A DNA stretch of 41,297 nt from Bacillota bacterium (GCA_023415915.1 JAEZIZ010000068.1:1-41297); one strand, 5' to 3'; counted from the stretch's first letter, positions 8,250 to 16,242 are shown. Notes: generated by a model not told the origin, from the sequence alone. Program-made: numbers and translations.

Positions 8250-8286
8250 ATTGTAGCATGAAATAATTGCACAATGCAAGTATAAT
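8250..8286. promoter_or_regulatory. Divergent promoter region with MarR-type operator
   Basis: A minus-strand promoter reads TTGCAT (8274-8279), 18-bp spacer, TACAAT (8250-8255). On the plus strand, TATAAT (8281-8286) could serve the NTPase gene, though it lacks a good -35. The perfect inverted repeat TTGCACAATGCAA (8267-8279) covers the -35 of marR and abuts the -10 in the other direction. This shape and sequence resemble known MarR-family operators. Confidence 0.6.
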
Positions 8287-8401
8287 TTTTTACGATATTT
8301 TCTACATATTTAAAAGGCGGCTTTTCAGTGCCAATAGAGGCAAATGTACATAATCGGCGGCATAGAATGTAAATAATGAATACGAAAAGAGGTTGAGATT
8401 G

Positions 8402-9487
8402 ATGCAGAGAGGAAAAGAGAGGCACATATTCCCGGGCAGCAACACTAGCGAAGGGTTTTTCTCGTATTACCAGTACATAATGCCGCAGAGGGAGGCGGAG
8501 CACATATTCTGTCTGAAAGGCGGGCCGGGAGTGGGCAAATCGACGTTTATGACGCGTATAGCGCAGAAACTGCAGAGCGAGGGAGCGGACATAGAATACC
8601 TGCACTGCTCGTCCGACCCGGATTCGCTTGACGCAATAGCCATGCCGGGACTGCGCGTAGCGCTAATAGACGGCACGACGCCTCACGTTATTGACCCCCA
8701 GAACCCGGGCGCGGTCGATGAAATAGTCAACCTCGGCGAGTATTGGGACCTTGAGGGCATAAAGCGCCACAAGGCGCAGATAATCGACATAAACGCGGAG
8801 GTAGGAAGGCTTTTCGGGCGTGCGTACAGGTATTTAAAGGCCGCTAAATGCATGATGGATGACAGCCTTGTCATATGCGGTATGGATAATACTGCGGGGG
8901 CGCTGGCGCATGCGGCGCAGATAATAGAAAAGGAGTTTAAAGGCGTGAAGGGGACGGGGGAGGGCAAGGCGCGGAAGATGTTCGCAAGCGCGATAACGCC
9001 GTCCGGTGTAGTGCATTTTTTAGACACGCTTTTTGATAATACGTATAAGCTATACCTCGTAATAAGCTGCTGGGGGACGGGAGTGAGCGAAATGCTAGGT
9101 AAAATCGCGCAGGGAGCGCAGATTCGGGGTCTCAGCGCCGAAATTTACTACTGTCCTATGGATCCGGCGCGCAGGATAGAGCACCTGGTAATACCGGCTT
9201 TAAAGCTGGCTTTTGTGTCGGAAAACAGGTATGTGGACATCGAGGCAAGGCCTGACGCCATAGTCGATTTGACGGCGTACGCGGACCAAAGAGAGCTTGA
9301 CAGGGAGGACTTAAAGCAAAGCGAAAGCGAGTTTGATACGCTGCTGAGAGAAGCGGTTTTCACGCTGCGCCGCGCCAAAGATACGCACGACGAGTTGGAG
9401 AAGTTATATGTGCCCAGCATGGACTTTGAGGGCGTGAAGAAAAAGGGCGAGGAGATTACGGAGAAGATACTGGCGTACATGAAATGA
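8402..9487 (+). CDS. Tandem P-loop NTPase with a decayed second P-loop (PRK06851-like)
   Basis: This 361-residue cytosolic protein resembles the uncharacterised PRK06851-type ATPases of Firmicutes. The first half has an intact Walker A motif, GGPGVGKS (residues 40-47), followed by a YLHCSSDPDSLDAI segment. The second half repeats the layout from about residue 217: LVISCWGTGVSEMLGKIAQ in place of the P-loop, then EIYYCPMDP. The Lys of the second P-loop is missing (GTGVS for GTGKS), so the second site probably does not hydrolyse nucleotide. The ATG at 8402 is chosen because AGAGG lies nine bases upstream. Two TTG codons sit a little further up. It is divergent from the MarR gene, and its stop codon overlaps the first of six TetR-like operator sites. 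Function is unknown. Confidence 0.75.
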   Translation: MQRGKERHIFPGSNTSEGFFSYYQYIMPQREAEHIFCLKGGPGVGKSTFMTRIAQKLQSEGADIEYLHCSSDPDSLDAIAMPGLRVALIDGTTPHVIDPQNPGAVDEIVNLGEYWDLEGIKRHKAQIIDINAEVGRLFGRAYRYLKAAKCMMDDSLVICGMDNTAGALAHAAQIIEKEFKGVKGTGEGKARKMFASAITPSGVVHFLDTLFDNTYKLYLVISCWGTGVSEMLGKIAQGAQIRGLSAEIYYCPMDPARRIEHLVIPALKLAFVSENRYVDIEARPDAIVDLTAYADQRELDREDLKQSESEFDTLLREAVFTLRRAKDTHDELEKLYVPSMDFEGVKKKGEEITEKILAYMK

Positions 9488-9940
9488 CATAGCTGTCATA
9501 AGCCTGCGTCGCAGCAGAGAAATATAATATAATTTTTCCGTATGACAATGATGTCATACTGGTTTCGGGGCGACATAAAAGCGTCAAAACAGCAGTAAAC
9601 ATGCGTATGTGACAATAATGTCATAAAATTTGCCGTACAATGCGCAGTCAGCAGGCGGTATTTAAAACAGACAAGAAATGTGAGCATAAGGCAGGAAGCC
9701 TTTTCTATTTCACACGGAACATATAGTATCCGACAATCATGTCATATAACAAAATCCGGAGAAGTGAAAGAGTTCGGAATGAGCAGTTATTTACGCGCGT
9801 TATAACGTAAGGCAGCGCGTTTTGAATGCGATAAATGTGCGTATTGCTCTGAAATGCTGTGAAAAAGCGTGAAAAAGGCGAAAAACAGCGCATGAAACGC
9901 TTATAAGTGACAAACATGTCATATGATAATGTTGTCATAT
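9485..9940. promoter_or_regulatory. Array of six TGACA-N4-TGTCA palindromes upstream of a tetR-type gene
   Basis: Near-identical 14-bp palindromes lie at 9485-9498, 9543-9556, 9610-9623, 9731-9744, 9908-9921 and 9924-9937. Four match TGACA-N4-TGTCA exactly; the fourth starts CGACA and the last TGATA. Most continue outwards with matching A/T flanks (TATGACA and TGTCATA). The last site overlaps the -35 of the tetR promoter. The intervening 450 bp contains no gene that I can support. Autoregulation by the downstream TetR protein is the simplest reading. Confidence 0.7.
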
Positions 9941-9959
9941 GTTAATAATGTGGTATACT
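9932..9959 (+). promoter_or_regulatory. Promoter of the tetR-type gene
   Basis: TTGTCA (9932-9937), 16-bp spacer, TATACT (9954-9959), with an extended -10 TGG just before it. Transcription should start near 9966, leaving only a short leader before the ribosome binding site. The sixth palindrome of the array lies over the -35. Confidence 0.65.
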
Positions 9960-9981
9960 GGCCTTAAAAGAGGTGAGTATA

Positions 9982-10572
9982 TTGCCAACAGAAACGTTTT
10001 TTAACTTAAGTGAAGATAAAAAAGAGAAGATTTTCGACGCCGCGGTAAAGGAATTCTCCGCAAAACGCTTAAGCGAAGCCTCCATAAACAATATTGTAAA
10101 GGAAGCGGACATACCGAGAGGCAGCTTTTATCAGTATTTCAGCGGCAAGGAAGACATATACGAGTACATGATGGGCGAGATTGCGAAGGAGCAGGCGGTT
10201 GTAGAGAGGTTTTTGGGGCAGCCTGCGGCCGGAGCGGGCGCTTTTGACGGGATTATCTACAAAGCGCGGGCGTTAATGGAACTTTACAGGGTAAGGCCGG
10301 AGTACAGGCGCGTGGCGCTGCTTGCGGAGGACGGCGAGGTAAGCGGGCAAGGTCCTTTAGCGGGTGAAATTGAAAGAATAAGCGAACATTTGGAGCGCGA
10401 CAAGCTGCGCGGGCTTGTAAGAGAGGACGCCGACGCTTCGCTTGCGGCTGAAATGGCGTGTACGCTGGTGAAAAAGGAGTGTTTGAAAGAGGGGCAGGGC
10501 AGGGACGAGGCGCTAAGACGCATAAACGGCATAATAGCAACGATTAAAGAAGGCATAGCCGCGCGCGGTTGA
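9982..10572 (+). CDS. TetR/AcrR-family transcriptional regulator
   Basis: This 196-residue regulator has a TetR N-terminal helix-turn-helix at about residues 10-58: KEKIFDAAVKEFSAKRLSEASINNIVKEADIPRGSFYQYF followed by GKEDIY, the usual end of the DNA-binding domain. The C-terminal ligand-binding part is not recognisable. I place the start at the TTG at 9982 (reading MPTETFFNL, the common family N-terminus) because AGAGG lies eight bases upstream; the GTG at 9973 overlaps that ribosome binding site. Most TetR proteins repress a neighbouring transporter or enzyme. Here no target follows, so the array upstream, and possibly the NTPase gene, are the visible targets. Confidence 0.9.
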   Translation: MPTETFFNLSEDKKEKIFDAAVKEFSAKRLSEASINNIVKEADIPRGSFYQYFSGKEDIYEYMMGEIAKEQAVVERFLGQPAAGAGAFDGIIYKARALMELYRVRPEYRRVALLAEDGEVSGQGPLAGEIERISEHLERDKLRGLVREDADASLAAEMACTLVKKECLKEGQGRDEALRRINGIIATIKEGIAARG

Positions 10573-11024
10573 GTATATACGGCGGATCTTGCAAGTAATA
10601 ATGCGTGGGATGGTCACTCCTTCCGGCACTTCGTGCCACCTCCCTCGTCTGAGGGAGGCGCTATAGAATGAGGCATGTTGTAATACAGCGTGCCTTTTTT
10701 GTATGCATGGAGCAAGGGCGTTGCCCTTAAACCCGCTGAAAAGCCCGCCTTAAGAATCCGCCCAAGGGATTCATCCCTTGGGGAACCCATCGGTTATAAA
10801 TAGACTTATTATGTTGTGTCGCAGCGTGCTATTTATGTAAGTATAATGACAAAATACGACAAGATATGGTATACAAAGGGAAGAGATGGGTAGTATAATT
10901 GGAAAAAGGTAATGGCTAAAATTAACACTCGATATTAAAAGGTTATTAATTCGAAGCTTTAAAAAACCTAAGTAGATAAATAGAAAAAATAGAAATATGC
11001 AAATCGGAATGAGAGGTGGTTATT
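10573..11024. repeat. Intergenic region with non-REP repeats
   Basis: Positions 10612-10659 carry a repeat (CTTCCGGCACTTCGTGCC, then an inverted GAGGGAGG motif) that recurs in opposite orientation at about 26208-26250. Positions 10745-10790 hold another G/C-rich dispersed-looking segment with CCAAGGGATTCATCCCTTGG as an inverted repeat. From 10800 onward the sequence becomes AT-rich up to the SEC-C gene and shows no gene. The AT-rich stretch probably belongs to the same acquired block as that gene. Confidence 0.55.
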
Positions 11025-11603
11025 TTGAATGAGAGAGAAACTAACGGGGTAACACCTTTGACGCTAACAGAAAAGATTATTCATATATGTGAAAGTAATG
11101 GTATTAGTGATCTATTCTTCGTGCCTAGACAGCCAAAAGATGATTGTGAAGAAGGTAATTGTTTCAAGAATGTGAAAAAATACGTAGATAATTATGGTGG
11201 TAGTCTTCTAATGGGTTGGGGCATAAACATTCGCAAGAATTTATATATAGAATGTGAAGCTCATGCGGTATGGCAAACACCAGATGGTAAAATTATTGAT
11301 ATTACACCGCCAAGCTATGATAATGGTACAGAAACACTATTTTCTCATCAAGCAAATATGCCGGTAAAGAAAACACCTAGTAGATATCTACCAATTACAA
11401 GATCGGAGTTAGTAAAAGAATATATCGAATTAAGAAATCAGTTTGAACAGATTAGGTTCAATTCTGGTGAGACGATGCAAATTCCAAAATCTCTGATACA
11501 CAGTATTTTTAAAATAGATAATGTATTTATGATGAAAGTAGGAAGAAACGAAATGTGTCCATGCCGATCAGGTTTGAAATATAAGAAATGTTGTGGAAGA
11601 TAA
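11025..11603 (+). CDS. SEC-C motif protein with possible papain-like Cys-His-Asp domain
   Basis: This 192-residue protein ends in a textbook SEC-C zinc motif: GRNEMCPCRSGLKYKKCCGR, with the CxC and CC pairs that bind one zinc and often contact SecB-like or nucleic-acid partners. The rest is not a family I can name. It holds, in order, a Cys in GNCFKNV (about residue 43), a His in ECEAHAVW (about 82) and an Asp in KIIDITPP (about 93). That order and spacing resemble a transglutaminase/papain-type Cys-His-Asp triad, so a hydrolase domain is possible but unproven. GAGAGG lies eight bases before the TTG at 11025; a GTG at 11016 overlaps it. Codon use (AAA, AAT, ATT, GAA) is far more AT-rich than the surrounding genes, which points to horizontal transfer. 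Confidence 0.7.
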   Translation: MNERETNGVTPLTLTEKIIHICESNGISDLFFVPRQPKDDCEEGNCFKNVKKYVDNYGGSLLMGWGINIRKNLYIECEAHAVWQTPDGKIIDITPPSYDNGTETLFSHQANMPVKKTPSRYLPITRSELVKEYIELRNQFEQIRFNSGETMQIPKSLIHSIFKIDNVFMMKVGRNEMCPCRSGLKYKKCCGR

Positions 11604-11730
11604 GAACTTATAATAAATAATCACGATAGTAATCTGTCTCTCCCTTGTTCACAAATTGTTAACATTCCTTTGCCCGTTTATTACATTTTCGTTAAGACTT
11701 TTTGTCAAAAATGCGGTAAAATGAACTGCC

Positions 11731-12849
11731 ATGTTTAATGATAAGGTTAAGTTAAAAAGAATAGCTGCCGCAGCATTGCTTATATGCCTTGCCGCCGCCA
11801 TTGCGTGCGCGGCGGGAGGCTGCGCCCTCGGTACGGGGGCAAAGGTTGAGATAACGTCTGTTAGTAATACGCCGGAGGCCGTGACGCCGCCCGCCGAGAC
11901 GCCGTCAGCATCGCCCACGGCGGAGCCTACGCCTGTGCCCACAACGACGCCGCCGGAGCACCCGCAGGAGGTTAAGAAAGGAGCGCAGGGCGAGGACGTT
12001 AAGGCGCTTAAGGAAAGGCTTAACGAGCTGGGGTATTACCTCTCCGACGAGGCGATGGACACGTACGGCGACAAGACCGCGGTAGCGGTCAGCGAATTCC
12101 AGCGGCTCAGCGGCCTCGGGCAGACGGGCGAAGCGGACGCGCAGACGTGCACGCTGCTGTTTTCGGAGGGCGCCGCAAAATGCCCCGAGTTTTCCGAGCT
12201 CGCGCCAACAGTTAATATGACGTTTGAAGAGCTTACGGGCGACGATGGCTTGCGCGACATGCCCAAAGGCTATCCCGCTTCGGATACGTACTACATAATT
12301 GTCGATATAAAGCACCAGGTGGTAATGGTGTATTCAAAGGACGAAAGCGGCGAATACACCGTTCCTGTACGGTATATGCTCTGCTCAACCGGCCTTGGCA
12401 ACAGCACGCCTGTGGGCGTGTTTGAACTGGATACCTATAAGCTGCGTTTCTCGAAGTTCGATAGGGACGGGCGCTACGGGCAGTACTGGACGCAGATATT
12501 CAAAGCGTTTTACTTCCACACGTTCCTTTATACCGAGCTTGACGCGTCCACTTACGACGAGCAGACGTATCTCGAGCTGGGCAGCAAGGCGTCTCACGGA
12601 TGCGTGAGGCTTACCGTGCCCGACGCGAGGTGGATGTGGTACAACATAGGCTATGGTACGAAATGCGAGATACGAAAAGGCAAAGACGATGACGTGGCTA
12701 CCGCGATGATACGCGAGCAGCTCGTTCTTGCCGATCTGCCCAAAGAGCGCGTACAGCTGAAGCCGGGGGAGATACCCAACACCGATAACTGGTCGATAGA
12801 GGACGTGAAGATAGAGATACCCTATGTGCAGGGTTCGCAGAAACGCTGA
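11731..12849 (+). CDS. L,D-transpeptidase lipoprotein with peptidoglycan-binding domain
   Basis: This 372-residue cell-wall enzyme crosslinks peptidoglycan or attaches ligands to it by an L,D-transpeptidase reaction. It starts with a lipoprotein signal peptide (residues 1-30, lipobox AGGC with Cys31), then a Pro/Thr-rich linker (about 48-78). A PG-binding domain 1 follows (about 81-147: GAQGEDVKALKERLNELGYY and a later VAVSEFQRLSGL). The YkuD catalytic domain spans about 186-316, with the active-site motif SHGCVR (His289, Cys291). No Shine-Dalgarno sequence precedes the ATG. A TAAAAT -10 candidate at 11717-11722 would place the transcription start almost at the ATG, so the mRNA may be leaderless. 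It is followed by an SDR gene on the other strand. Confidence 0.92.
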   Translation: MFNDKVKLKRIAAAALLICLAAAIACAAGGCALGTGAKVEITSVSNTPEAVTPPAETPSASPTAEPTPVPTTTPPEHPQEVKKGAQGEDVKALKERLNELGYYLSDEAMDTYGDKTAVAVSEFQRLSGLGQTGEADAQTCTLLFSEGAAKCPEFSELAPTVNMTFEELTGDDGLRDMPKGYPASDTYYIIVDIKHQVVMVYSKDESGEYTVPVRYMLCSTGLGNSTPVGVFELDTYKLRFSKFDRDGRYGQYWTQIFKAFYFHTFLYTELDASTYDEQTYLELGSKASHGCVRLTVPDARWMWYNIGYGTKCEIRKGKDDDVATAMIREQLVLADLPKERVQLKPGEIPNTDNWSIEDVKIEIPYVQGSQKR

Positions 12850-12891
12850 AGACGAGACTGTGAAAAGGTTAGGTCAGCTTATATTTTGTAC

Positions 12892-12913
12892 GGAACGGCC
12901 CCGGTGCCGTTCC
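12892..12913. terminator. Hairpin between convergent genes
   Basis: A perfect 8-bp stem GGAACGGC / GCCGTTCC with a six-base loop sits between the convergent L,D-transpeptidase and SDR genes. There is no clear T run on either side, so it may be a weak bidirectional terminator or only an mRNA end-stabilising hairpin. Confidence 0.4.
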
Positions 12914-12939
12914 TAACAAGGATAATGCCTGGCTAAGCG

Positions 12940-13842
12940 CTAAAACTCAAGTGTAGCGCCGTCCGTGACGTCCTCATCCGCTATGCTTACATCTTCCGCG
13001 GCGCACAGCCCCGTCATGCGCTCGCTTAAAGCCCACACGCGCTGCGCCGCCTCCTTGTCGCGCGAGCGTTTTGAGGAGACAACTTCTTTGCCGCACACGA
13101 AGTATTTGCCCGTCACTCCGCTGTATTCGGGAGAAACGGCGAGAGCGGCCATTATTTTTGCGACTGATTCGGGAGACCTGAATAGCAGCTTGTAGCATTT
13201 GGTGATAAAAGCCCCGCGGCCGTTTTCGCGGTTTAATACTATGTCCGTGCCCACTATGCCGGGGTCGAGAGCGTTTATAGTGACGCCCGTACCCTCAAGT
13301 CGCTCCGAAAGCTCGTACATGCATAAAAGCGAGGCGAGCTTGGACTGCGCATAGCCCCCCAGCGGAGTATAGCTCTTTTTGATGTTTATGTCGCCATAGC
13401 GTATGCGGCCCCACCTGTGCGCAACCGACGATATGTTTACTATCCTCGAGGGAGTGCTGTTTTTAAGCAGCGGCAGCAGCCTTTGCGTAAGCAGAAACGA
13501 ACCTAAGTGGTTTACGCCCAAGTGAAGCTCGAAGCCGTCCGCCGTTTCGCGACGGGAGGCGCGTAATGTGCCCGCGTTGTTGATAAGCGCGTCAAGCCGC
13601 ACGTACCGCTCCGTAAACTCCTCGGCAAACGCGTTTATGCATTTAATCGACGCGAGGTCGCACAGCATCAGCTCAACGCGGCCTCCGCTCTTAGCGCGTA
13701 TCTCGCCTAAAGCCTCCGCGCCCCTTCGCTTGTCGCGGCACAGCATTATTACATGACAACCCATACGAGCAAGCTCGATGCAGGCAGCCTTGCCAAGCCC
13801 CGAGTTTGCGCCCGTGACCAAAACGATGCTGCGTTTTACCAT
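12940..13842 (-). CDS. Short-chain dehydrogenase/reductase (retinol-dehydrogenase-like SDR)
   Basis: This 300-residue protein is a classical SDR that should catalyse NAD(P)(H)-dependent oxidation or reduction of an alcohol or ketone. The Rossmann glycine motif TGANSGLG is at residues 10-17, the NNAG motif near 89-92, the catalytic Ser in NISSVAH near 137-143, and the YAQSK catalytic Tyr/Lys pair near 164-168. The arginine in CRDKRRG after the second strand suggests NADP(H) preference. The long C-terminal extension and overall layout resemble the retinol dehydrogenase/WW-domain oxidoreductase-like group, but the substrate cannot be inferred. It stands alone on the minus strand, convergent with the L,D-transpeptidase gene. 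Confidence 0.9.
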   Translation of the reverse strand: MVKRSIVLVTGANSGLGKAACIELARMGCHVIMLCRDKRRGAEALGEIRAKSGGRVELMLCDLASIKCINAFAEEFTERYVRLDALINNAGTLRASRRETADGFELHLGVNHLGSFLLTQRLLPLLKNSTPSRIVNISSVAHRWGRIRYGDINIKKSYTPLGGYAQSKLASLLCMYELSERLEGTGVTINALDPGIVGTDIVLNRENGRGAFITKCYKLLFRSPESVAKIMAALAVSPEYSGVTGKYFVCGKEVVSSKRSRDKEAAQRVWALSERMTGLCAAEDVSIADEDVTDGATLEF

Positions 13843-14250
13843 TTAATACTCCAACGCCCGAAAACTCCGGATCCCAAAGATTAATATGATTTTTTATGAG
13901 CTGCAATTCCTTAAGCCGATAATGAACAGCCTTTAGGGCAATGATTCCGGGCCGGCGAAAAAGTAAAAGCCGGCTGCCGGGCTTTTCGGGCTACTATAAA
14001 AAGATTATTGCAATTTTATTATACCATTCGCTGACATATGCGGCAACATCATTGTTATAGTGTATGTGTATAACAGCCGAAGCGTTATTCGCCGCCCGGC
14101 GGGGGAGTGCTCATATGGGGTGTATATTTCCTTAAATAGAAATCATGGTACAATATAAAAAATACAAATTTCTGTGCAATATTTGAAATCTTGTTTCGTT
14201 ATATCTGTGTAATCGGTTATAAAGTCCCCGGTGCGGTAAAGTAAAAGGCG
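13843..14250. other. Intergenic region upstream of the sigma factor gene
   Basis: No gene is visible. A hairpin AAAAGCC / GGCTTTT lies at 13965-13986 in otherwise unremarkable sequence. From about 14000 the region is AT-rich and probably contains the promoters of the divergent SDR and sigma-factor genes. I could not place a convincing -35/-10 pair. Confidence 0.5.
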
Positions 14251-14778
14251 GTGAGGCGGCTGTACAAAAACATTATAAGGGAAGTCTTTGAGGACAACTA
14301 CGCGCGGTTCAGGGCGTACCTTAAGGGGCGGTTTTTCAGCCTTAACGACTATGACGCCGAAGACCTGATACAGCAGACCGCATTGAGGCTGCTTTACCGG
14401 GGCGAAGATATCGCGGGCATAAAGAACCTTACGTCGTACGTATATGCGGCGCTCGAAAACGCCGCGAAGGACCTTTTCCGTAAACGAAAAAACGAGACGC
14501 TTAACTCCGAGTACCCGGAAGGAAGCGTGGAAGACGCGGCGGGCTACGCTATGGCGGGCGAGCTGAAAAGCTTTATTTTGGCGGCGCTTGAGAAGATGGA
14601 CGAAAAACAGCGCTACGTTTTTATCGAAACGGAAATAAAGGGGCGCAGTTACTTAGAACTCGCAGAAGAGACCGGCGAAAAACTGGGGACGCTGCTCTCG
14701 CGCAAGAGCAGGGCGGCAAAGAAACTAAAAGAAGCGATAGAAGGATATATGAATCAGGAGGATACTAAGCATGGATGA
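14251..14778 (+). CDS. ECF-type RNA polymerase sigma factor
   Basis: This 175-residue protein has the two-domain layout of extracytoplasmic-function sigma factors. Region 2 spans about residues 20-78 (DYDAEDLIQQTALRLL followed by NLTSYVYAALENAAKDLFRKRK). Region 4 spans about 110-165 (LEKMDEKQRYVFIETEIKGRSYLELAEETGEKLGTLLSRKSRAAKKL). Region 3 is absent, as expected for the class. It would direct RNA polymerase to a set of stress or envelope promoters. The GTG start at 14251 is followed by no better candidate, but the ribosome binding site (AAAGGCG) is modest, so the start could be slightly wrong. The next gene overlaps its end by 8 bp and encodes a membrane protein, which is the usual place for a regulator of the sigma factor. 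Confidence 0.85.
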   Translation: MRRLYKNIIREVFEDNYARFRAYLKGRFFSLNDYDAEDLIQQTALRLLYRGEDIAGIKNLTSYVYAALENAAKDLFRKRKNETLNSEYPEGSVEDAAGYAMAGELKSFILAALEKMDEKQRYVFIETEIKGRSYLELAEETGEKLGTLLSRKSRAAKKLKEAIEGYMNQEDTKHG

Positions 14779-15223
14779 AAAATGCAAAGACAGCGAAAAG
14801 GGCGCAAAGAAAGCGTTAAAGGTTATTGGCATGGTGGTGCTGGGCATAGCGGCGGCCTTTCTGTTCGGGCTTGTGATACTGTTGCTGTGGAACTGGCTTA
14901 TGCCGCACATATTCGGAGTGCCCGAGATAACGTACTGGGAAGGCATAGGCCTGCTCATTCTCTCGTCCATATTGTTCGGACGAATGGGCGGCTCGTCGGG
15001 CGAGAAAAAGAAAGATAAGGAAAAAAGCACGATCAAGTTAGAAATAAAAAAAGAGCTAAAAAATGAAATAGCAAAGGAATTCGATAAGGAGTTCGGGAAG
15101 AAGTCCGAAGAGAATTCGGATTACGAGCAGGCGTATGAGAAGTGGTGGGAAGCACAGGGCAAAGAGAGCTTCGAGAAGTATTTGAGCGAAGAAGAAGATA
15201 AAAATAAAGGAAATAGCCTTTAG
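14771..15223 (+). CDS. Two-TM membrane protein coupled to the sigma factor gene
   Basis: This 150-residue protein has two transmembrane helices (about residues 18-42 and 55-70) joined by a short MPHIFGVPEITYWEGIG loop, followed by a long charged Lys/Glu-rich helical tail. It overlaps the sigma factor gene by 8 bp, and AGGAGG lies eight bases before its ATG within that gene, so the two are co-translated. Small membrane proteins of this layout often follow ECF sigma genes. The charged cytoplasmic tail could bind and hold the sigma factor, but no anti-sigma zinc motif (HxxxCxxC) is present, so that role is inference only. Confidence 0.75.
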   Translation: MDEKCKDSEKGAKKALKVIGMVVLGIAAAFLFGLVILLLWNWLMPHIFGVPEITYWEGIGLLILSSILFGRMGGSSGEKKKDKEKSTIKLEIKKELKNEIAKEFDKEFGKKSEENSDYEQAYEKWWEAQGKESFEKYLSEEEDKNKGNSL

Positions 15224-15472
15224 CGCGCGTAGGGGCGGCCTGCGGCCGCCCGATACGATACAGAAATAGAGCGGGAGACATCACAACATGCAGGGGAGGG
15301 TTACAATGCCCTCCCTTGTTAAGATTCCTCACTTGCGTTCGGAATGACATATGGAGGTTATTTGACACTCTTAAGGCGCCTTTTTAAAGCGCCCCTGCTA
15401 CGCGGAAAATAACAACTGCTATAAGAAACAAGTGGGCGTCCAGAGGACGCCCCTACGATTGCTTAAAGATCG
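15224..15472. repeat. REP-type repeat cluster
   Basis: Family 1 hairpins lie at about 15229-15252, 15290-15315 and 15433-15457. Between them, 15318-15372 holds the GATTCCTC / GTTCGGAATGACA repeat also found at 170-230. No gene is visible. Confidence 0.75.
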
Positions 15473-15477
15473 TTTGT

Positions 15478-16155
15478 TTACAGCCCCATGTCCTTTTTCA
15501 TCTTCTCGAGTTCTTCATCGACGGAAGCGCCGCCCTGCTTGGCGTACTTCTCTTCGAGCGCTTTTGCTTCGTCTATCGGCTCGGCGTTCAATTCCGACAT
15601 AGCAGTAGCTTGGTCGAGCATTCTGTTCGCCTTGTCTTCCATGCGGTTGAAAGCGTCCATCGCGCCTGCGGATTTGCCCACGGAAGACGTGACTTCGTTG
15701 AGCTTTTCCTGCGTCTTAGCAACGGCGACTTTTGCCTTTATGGTCTCGCGGCGGGCAGCGAGCGTCTCAATATCGCTCGTCAATTTGTCGTGCATCTGGC
15801 GCATCTTGACGGCGTTCTCGTGCGCGGCGGCGTACGCAGTAACAAGGCCTGCGCCCGCGGCTTCGAGCTGCTGCTTCTTGCTTATGAACACGCGCGCGTC
15901 GTCCTCATTGCCGGACTCCAGCGCCTTTTTCGCGTAATTGGCGTATTTGTCTACCTGCGCCTGGTTCTCGTCCACAAGGCGCTTCGTGCGCGCTTCTTCG
16001 GCCATAACGCCCGCCGTCTCTTTCTTGACCTCCGCGAGGTCCTCCATGAGATCGCGCATATACTGGTCGATCATCTTGCCCGGGTCTTCCATCTTGTCGA
16101 GCATCGCGTTTACATTAGCCTTTATTATGTCTCCGAATCTTGATAAAATAGCCAT
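15478..16155 (-). CDS. pspA: PspA/IM30 (ESCRT-III-like) family protein
   Basis: This 225-residue protein is an almost continuous coiled coil of the PspA/Vipp1 family, peripheral membrane proteins that form rods or rings and protect membrane integrity under stress. The N-terminal amphipathic helix (AILSRFGDIIKANVNAMLDK) and the DPGKMIDQYMRDL segment are diagnostic. The residues EARTKRLVDENQAQVDKYANYAKKALESGNEDDARVFISKK match the family's central helix. AGGAG lies eight bases upstream of the ATG at 16155, which is why I do not use the ATG at 16170. The gene for a glycine-rich TPM-type membrane protein lies 87 bp upstream on the same strand, and the two probably form one envelope-stress unit. 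Confidence 0.92.
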   Translation of the reverse strand: MAILSRFGDIIKANVNAMLDKMEDPGKMIDQYMRDLMEDLAEVKKETAGVMAEEARTKRLVDENQAQVDKYANYAKKALESGNEDDARVFISKKQQLEAAGAGLVTAYAAAHENAVKMRQMHDKLTSDIETLAARRETIKAKVAVAKTQEKLNEVTSSVGKSAGAMDAFNRMEDKANRMLDQATAMSELNAEPIDEAKALEEKYAKQGGASVDEELEKMKKDMGL

Positions 16156-16242
16156 TTTTGTTCCTCCCATTTTATAGTGTTTGCCGCTATAGGCAGTATG
16201 ATTAATTATTTTTTGTTACCCTATTGCTTACTTTTGACTGCT

